From the NCBI GenBank assembly GCA_002393945.1, contig DGSO01000023.1, positions 1 to 64,000 of the forward strand: a stretch of 64,000 bases of DNA, read 5' to 3'. The translations under genes and the position numbers were made by a program. Source of the stretch: Bacteroidales bacterium UBA4360. GTDB taxonomy: Bacteria; Bacteroidota; Bacteroidia; Bacteroidales; UBA932. Every line of letters begins with the position of its first letter. Positions within the stretch are counted from its first letter, which is position 1. Positions 48,592 through 56,341 of this stretch are shown here, piece after piece. A model generated the notes under the pieces. It ran no database searches and had not been told where the DNA came from. It worked only from the letters and a program-made list of their open reading frames with translations.

Positions 48592-50589
48592 TTAAACTTT
48601 CTTCAATACCTGGGCCGTACGGGCGGGAAGATACAGGTACAGGGTATGGTCATACTCCTGAGGACCGTTTGGATTCTTTCCGGGCACGGCAATGTGATGT
48701 TCTCCCTTTTCCAGCCTCGAATAGCCGTTGAAGGCTTCCTGGTCGCTGTCGAGAACATTCACCCAATCTCCTTCGGGGGCGCTGAAGCCATAATCGGCAT
48801 ACGAACCGGCGGGGGAGAAATTCAGCGCAAAGATACAGCTTTTCCTTCGGAAAATCAATACTTTCTTCTCCTCATCGGCAACCAGGATCTGAGGCTTCTC
48901 GGAAAGGAGGTTCTCCTCGCGCACGAGGTGGACCATGGCGGCGTCGAAATCGCGGAGGGGGCCGTAGCGGAGGAGGCCGTTGTCGGCAAGGGACCACTGG
49001 CGGCGGGCATATTTGTAGGACCAGCCGTTCCCTTCGCGGGGGAAGTCTATCCATTCGGGATGGCCGAACTCGTTGCCCATGAAGTTAAGGTAGCCGTCCC
49101 CTGCGGTTGCGGCGGTTACGAGGCGTATCATCTTGTGAAGGGCTATTCCCCTGTCAACCAGGTCGTTCTGTGAGGCCTTGTTCATCGAGAAATACATCTC
49201 CTTGTCCATGAGGCGGAAGATGATGGTCTTGTCGCCAACGAGGGCCTGGTCGTGGCATTCGGCATAGGAGATGGTCTTCTCTTCGGCGCGCTTGCTGGTG
49301 AGTTCCCACCAGATTTCGCCCATGGACCACTGCTCGTCGCTCTTTTCCTTTATCCACTTGATCCAGTGGTCTGCAACGCCCATGGACATGCGGAAGTCAA
49401 AGCCCACGCCACCTGCCTCGAAAGGTGCTGCGAGGCCCGCCATTGCCGATACATCCTCTGCAATAGTAAGCCCGTTGGGATTCATTTCCTTGACCAGCAT
49501 TGTGGCAAGGGAGAGGTATGTGACGGCATTTTCATCGACCCCCTGGTCAAAATAGAGGGCGTAATTGCCGAAGTCCTTGCCCAGGCCGTGATCCCAGTAG
49601 AGCATGGATGTGACGCCGTCGAAGCGGAAGCCGTCTATGTGATACTCTTCCATCCAGTACTTTACGTTGGAGAGGAGGAAGTACTTGGTCTCGTCCTTGC
49701 CGTAGTCGAAGCAGCGGGAACCCCATGCGGGATGCTGGCCCTGAGGGCCGCTGTAGAAGTATGTGTGGTCTGTGCCGTCAAATTCTGAAAGGCCTTCAGC
49801 AGTGTTGCTTACGCTGTGGCTGTGAACGATGTCCATGACCACGGCGATGCCCTTTCCGTGGGCGTCATCGACCAGGGCCTTGAACTCCTCGGGAGTGCCG
49901 AAACGGGAGCTCAGTGCATAGAAATTGGACACCTGATAACCGAAGGAGCCATAGTACGGATGCTCCTGTAGAGCCATTATCTGGAGCGTGTCATAGCCAA
50001 GGGCCTTCACGCGCGGCAGGACATCCTTGCGGAACTCCTCGAAGGTGCCAACCTTCTCCTTTTCCGATGCCATGCCAATGTGGCACTCGTAGATCATGGG
50101 ATGGGGGCGCTTCCCGGCATGCTGATGCTTCCACTGATAGGGCTTTTCCGGGGCCCATACCTGAGCTGCAAACACCTTGGTCACAGGGTCCTGGACAACG
50201 CGGGTGGCGTATGAAGGGATGCGCTCTCCCCCGCCGCCGGGCCACTCGATAAAGAGCTTGTAGAGCTCTCCGTGGCGGAGGAAAAGCTCCGGCAGTTCTA
50301 TCTCCCAGTTGCCCTTTCCGGTGGGCTTCAGGGCATAGGCATCGGTGCGTTTCCAATTGTTGAAATCGCCGATGAGATAAATCTTTGAGGCGTTCGGGGC
50401 CCATTCACGGAACACCCACGAGCCGTCATTCTTGCGGTGGAGACCATAGAAAAGATGATTGTTCACGGCATCCTTGAGAAGGCCGTCCCCGGCGATGTGC
50501 TTTTTCATGGAGGCGATACGTTCGTGCCTTGCCTTGATTGCATCCTTGAACGGTTCCAGCCAGGGGTCGATTTCGTAAATCTGTTTCAT
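48592..50589 (-). CDS. glgB: 1,4-alpha-glucan branching enzyme, eukaryote-like GH13 type
   Basis: A 665-residue GH13 enzyme: N-terminal CBM48 (GSWVFREWAPNASKIYLIGD), catalytic barrel with the nucleophile Asp in GFRFDGVTSMLY, acid Glu in LTIAEDVSAM and Asp in SYAECHDQAL, then an all-beta C-terminal domain. The sequence resembles eukaryotic branching enzymes (GH13_8) more than E. coli GlgB, as the synthase also is of eukaryote type. It follows xseB by one base, so it has no promoter of its own in the gap. Confidence 0.94.
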   Translation of the reverse strand: MKQIYEIDPWLEPFKDAIKARHERIASMKKHIAGDGLLKDAVNNHLFYGLHRKNDGSWVFREWAPNASKIYLIGDFNNWKRTDAYALKPTGKGNWEIELPELFLRHGELYKLFIEWPGGGGERIPSYATRVVQDPVTKVFAAQVWAPEKPYQWKHQHAGKRPHPMIYECHIGMASEKEKVGTFEEFRKDVLPRVKALGYDTLQIMALQEHPYYGSFGYQVSNFYALSSRFGTPEEFKALVDDAHGKGIAVVMDIVHSHSVSNTAEGLSEFDGTDHTYFYSGPQGQHPAWGSRCFDYGKDETKYFLLSNVKYWMEEYHIDGFRFDGVTSMLYWDHGLGKDFGNYALYFDQGVDENAVTYLSLATMLVKEMNPNGLTIAEDVSAMAGLAAPFEAGGVGFDFRMSMGVADHWIKWIKEKSDEQWSMGEIWWELTSKRAEEKTISYAECHDQALVGDKTIIFRLMDKEMYFSMNKASQNDLVDRGIALHKMIRLVTAATAGDGYLNFMGNEFGHPEWIDFPREGNGWSYKYARRQWSLADNGLLRYGPLRDFDAAMVHLVREENLLSEKPQILVADEEKKVLIFRRKSCIFALNFSPAGSYADYGFSAPEGDWVNVLDSDQEAFNGYSRLEKGEHHIAVPGKNPNGPQEYDHTLYLYLPARTAQVLKKV

Positions 50590-50590
50590 G

Positions 50591-50779
50591 CTATTCCTTG
50601 TCCAGAGAGTCTATTTTTTCCTTTACGCTGCGAAGATAATCGCGGCACTGTTTGAGCAGTTCCTTGCTGCGCCCAACAAGGGCGTCAATGTCATCCAGCT
50701 TGGTTTCCGGATTCTCAACCTTTGCGGCAATCTCTTCAAGTTCCGCTATGGCTTTTGCGTAATCGAATTTGTCGCTCAT
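50591..50779 (-). CDS. xseB: Exodeoxyribonuclease VII small subunit
   Basis: A 62-residue helical protein of normal XseB length with FDYAKAIAELEEIAAKVENP and the KSL-type ending QCRDYLRSVKEKID. It binds XseA to form the single-strand exonuclease. It overlaps xseA by four bases and is followed after one base by the branching-enzyme gene. Confidence 0.92.
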   Translation of the reverse strand: MSDKFDYAKAIAELEEIAAKVENPETKLDDIDALVGRSKELLKQCRDYLRSVKEKIDSLDKE

Positions 50780-52185
50780 GCTATATTAACTTTTTGTATG
50801 TCAACTTTTTCCGTATAAACTTCGTCAACCTTGGCAGTGAGGGAGCCGTCAGAGAAGCGGACGCCGATGCGGTCTCCCTTCGCCACGCGGTTTACGGTCT
50901 TCAGAACCTTGTTGTCCTTGCCGGTTACAAGTACATATCCAAGGGATAGGATGTTGCGGGGGTCCGTTGCCGTTATGCGGGCTTCCCTCAGGGCGAGGTC
51001 CGACACGGCAAGCGAGTACCTTGAGGCCGCCGCAAACCTGATTCTGTGGAGGGCAGCCTCGGAGAGTTTTGCGGTATCCGAGTACTTTCTCAGAAGCCCC
51101 CTGGACACGCGGCCAGCAGCACGCTGAAGAGCCGCTTCCACCGCGCCGATGCGCCTTGTCACGGCAAGGCCCACCCTGGAGGCGGCCGTCTCTGCCCGGC
51201 GGAGCATGTCCGACAGGCGGGTACTGACAGACCTCTGAACCTTGGCGTCCAGCCCCTTCAGGGCAAGTTCCAGGGCAGATATCTTCCGCGCGGCGGCATT
51301 CGAAATGCGCCCCTGGAGCGCCTCGATGAGGGCGTCTTCATCCCGGTAGATGTCGAGGAAAAGATCGGCAAGGGCGGTTGGGGTCTTCACTGACTGAGAG
51401 GCTACCATGTCGGCAATGTGGACATCCTTGTCATGGCCGATGGCGGTCACCACCGGGACCTCGCACTCTGCTATGGCTATGGCAAGGCCTTCGTCGTCAA
51501 AGCAGGAGAGGTCCGTCTCGCTGCCGCCTCCGCGGAGGATGAGGATGGCGTCCGCTCCTTCCTTTGCGGCTTCTGCAATGGCCCTGCTTATTGACTTGGG
51601 GGCATCGGCACCCTGCATGGACGCTTCAAACAGCCTGAGATCAAAGACGTAGCCTTCCGGATTCCCTGTCAAGTGATTGCGAAAGTCCTGGTAGCCTGCG
51701 GCGGTTTTGGACGTGATGACAGCCAGACGGTACGGTATGCGCGGGAGGGCAAGCTCCTTCTGCATGTCCATGTAGCCGTCTTTCTGAAGGCGCTCTATTA
51801 TGCGCTTTTTCTCAAGCGCCTTCTCCCCCACCGTAAAGGCGGGATCTATGTTCTCTATGTAAAGGCTGACACCGTAGAGTTCGCTGTAATTCACCCTGAC
51901 CTGCACCAGGACCGTGATTCCGGCCTGCAGCTGCTGCCCGGTCTCCCTTTCGAAAGCGCGTTTGAGAGTAAGATACTTCCAGCTCCATATCATTGCGCGG
52001 GATTCGGCAATGAGCTTGCCGCCGCGGGACTCGCTGAGGGTAAGATAGCAGTGCCCGTTGGCCCTTGGACTCCAGGAACTGATTTCCGCCTTAACCCACA
52101 CCGGCAGAGGAAAAGACTCCGCCACAGCCTCCTTGACGGCGGCGAGCAAAGTGCTCAGTTCCAGATATGATTCCTCCATTTCCAT
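50776..52185 (-). CDS. xseA: Exodeoxyribonuclease VII large subunit
   Basis: A 469-residue XseA: N-terminal OB fold (VWVKAEISSWSPRANGHCYL), the nuclease core (AVITSKTAAGYQDF, LILRGGGSETDLSCFDDE, AIGHDKDVHIADMVAS) and a long C-terminal coiled coil. It degrades single-stranded DNA. The frame reads upstream to 52329 through the 122-base repeat, but the promoter at 52193-52223 lies within that extension, so ATG 52185 (or 52179) is the start. The promoter puts the start codon nearly at the transcript end. It leads the glycogen operon. Confidence 0.93.
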   Translation of the reverse strand: MEMEESYLELSTLLAAVKEAVAESFPLPVWVKAEISSWSPRANGHCYLTLSESRGGKLIAESRAMIWSWKYLTLKRAFERETGQQLQAGITVLVQVRVNYSELYGVSLYIENIDPAFTVGEKALEKKRIIERLQKDGYMDMQKELALPRIPYRLAVITSKTAAGYQDFRNHLTGNPEGYVFDLRLFEASMQGADAPKSISRAIAEAAKEGADAILILRGGGSETDLSCFDDEGLAIAIAECEVPVVTAIGHDKDVHIADMVASQSVKTPTALADLFLDIYRDEDALIEALQGRISNAAARKISALELALKGLDAKVQRSVSTRLSDMLRRAETAASRVGLAVTRRIGAVEAALQRAAGRVSRGLLRKYSDTAKLSEAALHRIRFAAASRYSLAVSDLALREARITATDPRNILSLGYVLVTGKDNKVLKTVNRVAKGDRIGVRFSDGSLTAKVDEVYTEKVDIQKVNIA

Positions 52186-52192
52186 AACTCTA

Positions 52193-52223
52193 CAAATGTA
52201 CTCAAGTTTCTTCACAAAAGCAA
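52193..52223 (-). promoter_or_regulatory. Promoter of the xseAB-glycogen operon
   Basis: On the minus strand TTG (52223-52221), a 20-base spacer and TACATTTG (52200-52193). The ATG at 52185 is 7 bases beyond, so the mRNA is leaderless or nearly so. It is the only clear promoter seen ahead of the whole glycogen set. Confidence 0.7.
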
Positions 52224-52251
52224 CTGCCGTTTTTCTTCTGTCAAGGATTTG

Positions 52252-52373
52252 GATACATTCAAACCACCACTTTAGGCCCTGTAATGGCGTTTTTGGTGGT
52301 TTGGCAGGGTTTAAACTATGGCAAACCACCGTTTTTGGTCACCCGAGGCCGAAAACGGTGGTTTGAATGTATC
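52252..52373. repeat. 122-base four-armed palindromic repeat, copy 2
   Basis: The same length and arms as copy 1, with about 84% identity by my count; differences fall almost wholly in the loops. The 17-base inverted ends are perfect. It ends 14 bases after the stop of the YugP-like gene and lies upstream of the xseA promoter. Confidence 0.92.
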
Positions 52374-52387
52374 CAAGCGCCGGCAAA

Positions 52388-53065
52388 TCAGTTCCTGCGC
52401 TGGGCCATGGAAATGTAGTAGAGGAGGGTGGCCAGGGAGCCGATAGCGGCGATTACGTACGTGTATGCCGCCCACTTGAGGGCGTCTACGGCCATGGGCT
52501 TTGTCTCGTAAGTGACTATGCCTGAAGTTTCAAGCCACTTGACGGCTCTGGAGCTGGCATTGATTTCCACCGGCAGCGTGATGAAGCTGAAAAGGGTTGT
52601 CATTGCAAACAGGCCAATGCCTATCCACAGCAGGGACGGGAAAGACTTGATGAAAATGACACCGGCAAGAAGCACCCAGGACACTATGCTATTGGAGAAC
52701 GATACCACGGGAACCAGGGCCGAACGCATCTGCAGGGACGGGTATCTGGTGGCGTGCTGCACAACGTGGCCGCATTCATGCGCAGCCACGGCGGCGGCAG
52801 ACACCGAGCGTCCGAAGTACACATCCTCCGAAAGATTCACCGTCTTGGTGGTGGGGTCGTAGTGGTCCGTGAGCTTTCCCGGGATGGAAACTATCTGCAC
52901 GTCACGTATGCCGTGTGCGGCAAGCATGCGGGATGCGACCTCTGCGCCGGTTATGCCGAGAGGCACTTCCGAATATTTCTTGAACCTTGACTGCAGCATG
53001 TTCTGAACAATCATGCTCAGAACCATGACCGCAATCATTATTATCCAAATGGCAGAGCTTGACAT
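52388..53065 (-). CDS. YugP-like zinc metallopeptidase
   Basis: A 225-residue membrane protein with the zinc site HECGHVVQHATRY near residue 95, an N-terminal transmembrane segment and two or three more toward the C-terminus. This is the neutral zinc metallopeptidase family of B. subtilis YugP (PF04298). The substrate is unknown; membrane protein quality control is a plausible role. Divergent from alr, single-gene unit, with repeat copy 2 directly after its stop. Confidence 0.9.
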   Translation of the reverse strand: MSSSAIWIIMIAVMVLSMIVQNMLQSRFKKYSEVPLGITGAEVASRMLAAHGIRDVQIVSIPGKLTDHYDPTTKTVNLSEDVYFGRSVSAAAVAAHECGHVVQHATRYPSLQMRSALVPVVSFSNSIVSWVLLAGVIFIKSFPSLLWIGIGLFAMTTLFSFITLPVEINASSRAVKWLETSGIVTYETKPMAVDALKWAAYTYVIAAIGSLATLLYYISMAQRRN

Positions 53066-53082
53066 AATCTTCTCCTTTTCTG

Positions 53083-53111
53083 CAAAAATACAATTTTATT
53101 TCGTATTTTTG
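53083..53111. promoter_or_regulatory. Divergent -7 elements of the YugP-like gene and alr
   Basis: The minus strand has TATTTTTG at 53090-53083 and the plus strand has TATTTTTG at 53104-53111, each followed by a short leader. Confidence 0.55.
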
Positions 53112-53128
53112 CATGATTTATCAGGTAT

Positions 53129-54235
53129 ATGCACATCGGCACAGATGATTTTTCAAGGCTGGAGCTTTCGCTGAAAGGCTGCACCGAGAATTACAGATAT
53201 TTTCGCTCCCTTCTGGAGCCAAAGACCAAACTTCTTGTCCTGGTCAAGGCCAACGCATACGGTCACGGTGCGGTGGAATTCGCCGCCATGATGCAGCGCG
53301 CCGGGGCCGATTACCTCGCCGTCGCATACCCCATAGAAGGCCTTGAACTAAGGAAAAACGGTATTTCGCTGCCTATAATCGTACTCACCGCGGGTACGGA
53401 TTTCTACAACGAGATAATCGACACCCGCATGGAGCCGAGCATTCCCAACCTGGAATCCTTGAAAATACTTGTGGGCATCCTGAAGGAACGTGGCCTCAAA
53501 GACTATCCGGTTCACATCAAGCTGGATACGGGCATGCATAGGCTGGGCTTCGTACAGTCCGAGATCAAGGAGCTTACGGATTATCTGAAAGCCACCCCCG
53601 AGGTGCGCGTGAAGTCCATGTTCTCCCACCTTTGCGTAGCGGAGGATCCAGAGCAGGACACCTTCACCCTCTCCCAGATTGAACTCTTCCAGAAACTCAC
53701 CGCACAGGTTGCCGATGCCATCGGCTACATGCCCATGCGCCACATCCTGAACTCCGCCGGCATAGAGAGATTCCCGCAGTACCAGTTTGACATGGTGCGC
53801 CTGGGAATCGGCATATATGGCGTGAGCGCAATACCCGGCCGACGCCTTGCACCGGTAGCCTCCCTCAAGTGCAAAATTCTGCAAATCAAGCACCTGCAGC
53901 CCGGAGACACTGTTGGCTATGGTCGATGGGGCCACGCCGGCGAAGGCACCGTCATCGCCACCATCCCCGTAGGTTATGCCGATGGCATCGACCGTCACCT
54001 TGGCCGCGGAGCCGCCTCCTTCAGCGTCAACGGCCACAGAGCTCCCACCATCGGCAACATCTGCATGGACATGTGCATGCTCGACGTCACCGGCATCCCC
54101 GCACAGGTCGGAGACACCGTAACCATCTTCGGAGAAGACCCCCAGGTCACGGAACTTGCCGATATCCTTGGCACAATCCCCTACGAAATCCTGGCCTCCG
54201 TCCCGCGCCGTATCGAGCGCATCGTTATCCGATAA
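53129..54235 (+). CDS. alr: Alanine racemase
   Basis: A 368-residue fold-type III PLP enzyme. The PLP Lys is in LVLVKANAYGHGAVEFA and the second catalytic Tyr in the C-terminal domain near RLGIGIYGVSAIP / VGYADGIDR; GNICMDMCMLDVT is also typical. It makes D-alanine for peptidoglycan. The gene ends 9 bases before repeat copy 3, which fills the gap to the convergent nadE. Confidence 0.94.
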   Translation: MHIGTDDFSRLELSLKGCTENYRYFRSLLEPKTKLLVLVKANAYGHGAVEFAAMMQRAGADYLAVAYPIEGLELRKNGISLPIIVLTAGTDFYNEIIDTRMEPSIPNLESLKILVGILKERGLKDYPVHIKLDTGMHRLGFVQSEIKELTDYLKATPEVRVKSMFSHLCVAEDPEQDTFTLSQIELFQKLTAQVADAIGYMPMRHILNSAGIERFPQYQFDMVRLGIGIYGVSAIPGRRLAPVASLKCKILQIKHLQPGDTVGYGRWGHAGEGTVIATIPVGYADGIDRHLGRGAASFSVNGHRAPTIGNICMDMCMLDVTGIPAQVGDTVTIFGEDPQVTELADILGTIPYEILASVPRRIERIVIR

Positions 54236-54244
54236 ACTATTCGT

Positions 54245-54366
54245 GATACACTCACACCACCACTTTTTGCTCTGGAGCAGCGTTTTTGGTGGTTTGCCCC
54301 TGTTTAAACTATGCCAAACCACCGTTTTCGGCCTTCTGTGCACAAAAACGGTGGTTTGAATGTATC
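54245..54366. repeat. 122-base four-armed palindromic repeat, copy 3
   Basis: Exactly the same length as copies 1 and 2. The left end differs at two positions (GATACACTCACACCACC), the other three arms and the central GTTTAAAC are intact. It lies 9 bases after the alr stop and 13 bases after the nadE stop, between convergent genes that have no other terminator. Confidence 0.92.
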
Positions 54367-54379
54367 AAAGAATTGGAGC

Positions 54380-55117
54380 CTAAGGCTCGAAATGCGGAAT
54401 AGGCTTGAGCTTGAAGAGGTTCAGCTCATGCTTGCGGTCGATGAGGGCCTTGGTGGCAGGGTCTTCGCAGATTCCTGTGCGGATGTATCGGTCCAGAACG
54501 GCATAGGTGAAGCCAAGGTTGTCTTCGTCCGTCTTGCCGCAGAGGCCGTCAGAGGGCGTTTTTTCCACAAGGTCTACAGGCAGGCCGATTTCCTTTCCGA
54601 CTGCAATCACCTCTGCGACGGTAAGACCGCCAAGAGGTGAAAAGTCACCGGCGGCGTCTCCGTAGCGGGTGCTGTAGCCAACCCAGTCCTCTGAAAGGTT
54701 GCAGGTGTTGGCAACGCGGCCATTGTTGGACTGAGAGACAGCATAGAGTGCAGTCATCCTTATGCGGGGTGCCATGTTGATGCGGGTCTGGTCGCTTGCG
54801 GCGTGTCCCAGCTTTGCCTCAACCTCTTCCATCAGGGCATTGAAAGTTGTGCCGATATTGATGTCGTACCTCTTTATTCCAAGATGATTGATAAGCTTGA
54901 TGCTGTCCTCAATGTCGGGCTGGATGCCGTTGGGCATGGTTACGCCTATTACCCTGTCCTTTCCTAGTGCCTTGACGCACAGGCCGGCCACCACGCTGCT
55001 GTCCTTTCCCCCGGATATGCCGATAACGGCATTACAGCCTTTGCCGTTCTCTTCGAACCAGTCCTGTATCCATTTCACCGCAGCTGCGGCAGTCTTTTTT
55101 GCATCGAACTTTTCCAT
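54380..55117 (-). CDS. nadE: Ammonia-dependent NAD+ synthetase
   Basis: A 245-residue PP-loop enzyme with GISGGKDSSVVAGLC, the TCNLSEDWVGYSTRYGDAAGDFSPLG block and KTPSDGLCGKTDEDNLG. It amidates deamido-NAD+. There is no glutaminase domain, so it uses ammonia. The gene is divergent from the DJ-1 family gene and ends 13 bases before repeat copy 3. Confidence 0.94.
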   Translation of the reverse strand: MEKFDAKKTAAAAVKWIQDWFEENGKGCNAVIGISGGKDSSVVAGLCVKALGKDRVIGVTMPNGIQPDIEDSIKLINHLGIKRYDINIGTTFNALMEEVEAKLGHAASDQTRINMAPRIRMTALYAVSQSNNGRVANTCNLSEDWVGYSTRYGDAAGDFSPLGGLTVAEVIAVGKEIGLPVDLVEKTPSDGLCGKTDEDNLGFTYAVLDRYIRTGICEDPATKALIDRKHELNLFKLKPIPHFEP

Positions 55118-55136
55118 ATGTCATTCCATTTTTCCA

Positions 55137-55154
55137 CAAAAATAGTTAAATTTG
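55137..55154. promoter_or_regulatory. Divergent -7 elements of nadE and the DJ-1 family gene
   Basis: TATTTTTG on the minus strand (55144-55137) and TAAATTTG on the plus strand (55147-55154), two bases apart. As at 11357-11376 the two promoters overlap. Confidence 0.6.
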
Positions 55155-55170
55155 GGAAAATCTACAGCAT

Positions 55171-55743
55171 ATGAAAGGAGTAACAATCTTTTTGGCTTCC
55201 GGTTTTGAGGACATGGAGGCTCTTTCAACCCGTGACGTTCTCATCCGCGGTGGAATAGACGTGAACCTGGTATCGATCACCGACGAGTACATGGTAGAGA
55301 GTTCCCATGGCCTTTCCGTCGGAGTCGACTCGAACCGCCATGACTTCGAATTCGAAGAAAGCGGGACCACCCGCGAGGATGTCATGATTTTCCCGGGCGG
55401 CATGCCGGGCTCGAAGAATCTCGCCTCGGACGCAGACCTCATGCTCCTCATGCGCGAACATTACGAAGCCGGCGGCACCGTGGCGGCAATCTGTGCTGCT
55501 CCGGGCCTGGTGCTCTCTCAGCTTGACGATGTCAAAGGCGTGAAATTCACCTGCTTCGACGGTTTCGAAGGAGCCATGATTGCCAAAGGAGCAGTGTATA
55601 CTCCCGAAAAGGCCGTGGTGGACGGCCGCATTATCACCGGCCGCGGTGCCGGCTGCGCCGTGGACTTCGCCCTCGCCATAGTAGAATACCTGCGCGGCGG
55701 CGAGGTGGCCGCAAACGTACGCCACGGTCTCATGCTCGATTAA
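55171..55743 (+). CDS. DJ-1/PfpI family protein (YajL-like)
   Basis: A 190-residue protein of the DJ-1 superfamily: the conserved Glu in GFEDMEAL, the nucleophile-elbow Cys in AAICAAPGLVL, and the TGRGAG segment near the C-terminus. YajL-like members are reported to act in oxidative stress defence and as chaperones or glyoxalases; which applies is uncertain. The LOG gene follows after four bases. Confidence 0.92.
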   Translation: MKGVTIFLASGFEDMEALSTRDVLIRGGIDVNLVSITDEYMVESSHGLSVGVDSNRHDFEFEESGTTREDVMIFPGGMPGSKNLASDADLMLLMREHYEAGGTVAAICAAPGLVLSQLDDVKGVKFTCFDGFEGAMIAKGAVYTPEKAVVDGRIITGRGAGCAVDFALAIVEYLRGGEVAANVRHGLMLD

Positions 55744-55747
55744 CGCC

Positions 55748-56272
55748 ATGAAAAAGATAGCAGTATTCTGTTCCTCCAGCGAAAACATTAATCCCGATTA
55801 TACAGCTGCCGCCCGTGAAGTAGTAGGCGGCCTCTGCCGCAAGGGTTATGGCATAGTGTCCGGCGGCTCCTACCGCGGCACCATGGGCACCGTATCTGAC
55901 GCCGCAAAGGCTGCCGGAGGCTACCACAAGGGCGTTCTGCCGGAGTTCATGCTCACCTTCGTCTATGACGGCCTGTCAGAAGTGGTCTGGACCAAGACTA
56001 TGTCCGAAAGAAAGGAGGAAATGCGCCGTGACACAGTTGCCGTCATCGCCCTCCCGGGCGGCATCGGCACCCTTGACGAGCTCATTGAGACCCACGTACT
56101 TCGAAAGCTCAAGCAGTACGGCGGCCGCATCATCGTCCTGAATACAGGCGGCTTCTACGAACCCTTCAAGGCCCTCCTTGACCACTACGTCTCAGAGCAT
56201 ATGCTCACCCCCGCAGACCGCGACCTCATAGAATTCTACGACACCCCTGAGGATCTCCTCAAGACCTTCTGA
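55748..56272 (+). CDS. LOG family protein (Rossman-fold nucleotide phosphoribohydrolase)
   Basis: A 174-residue protein with GGSYRGTMGTVSDAA, the substrate motif PGGIGTLDELIE and the conserved Arg in SERKEEMRRD. The family includes plant LOG enzymes that release cytokinin from nucleotides and bacterial nucleotide 5'-monophosphate nucleosidases. In bacteria the role is probably purine nucleotide turnover. It is co-transcribed with the DJ-1 family gene. Confidence 0.92.
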   Translation: MKKIAVFCSSSENINPDYTAAAREVVGGLCRKGYGIVSGGSYRGTMGTVSDAAKAAGGYHKGVLPEFMLTFVYDGLSEVVWTKTMSERKEEMRRDTVAVIALPGGIGTLDELIETHVLRKLKQYGGRIIVLNTGGFYEPFKALLDHYVSEHMLTPADRDLIEFYDTPEDLLKTF

Positions 56273-56280
56273 CTTCTCTT

Positions 56281-56291
56281 GATACATTCAA
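56281..56291 (+). repeat. Possible end fragment of the 122-base repeat
   Basis: The 11 bases GATACATTCAA equal the outer end of the 122-base element and begin 8 bases after the LOG stop codon. Nothing else of the element follows; instead a GGCGCC/GGCCGGC-rich run comes next. It may be a decayed copy or a chance match. Confidence 0.35.
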
Positions 56292-56316
56292 GGCGCCTGC
56301 GGCCGGCACCAAAATA

Positions 56317-56341
56317 ATACCCGCTCACTTTGAGCGGGTAT
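56317..56341. terminator. Hairpin terminator shared by the LOG and der genes
   Basis: An 11-base-pair stem (56317-56327 with 56331-56341, core TACCCGCTCA) with a 3-base loop and AT-rich flanks. The der stop codon lies in the left arm. The T tracts are short, so strength is moderate. Confidence 0.65.

Noticed and set aside
52186..52329. N-terminal extension of xseA that reads through repeat copy 2
   Set aside because: The extension is the translation of the 122-base palindrome and lies upstream of the predicted promoter; XseA proteins begin at the MEMEESYLEL position. Similar frames at copies 1 and 3 show it is only the repeat being read.
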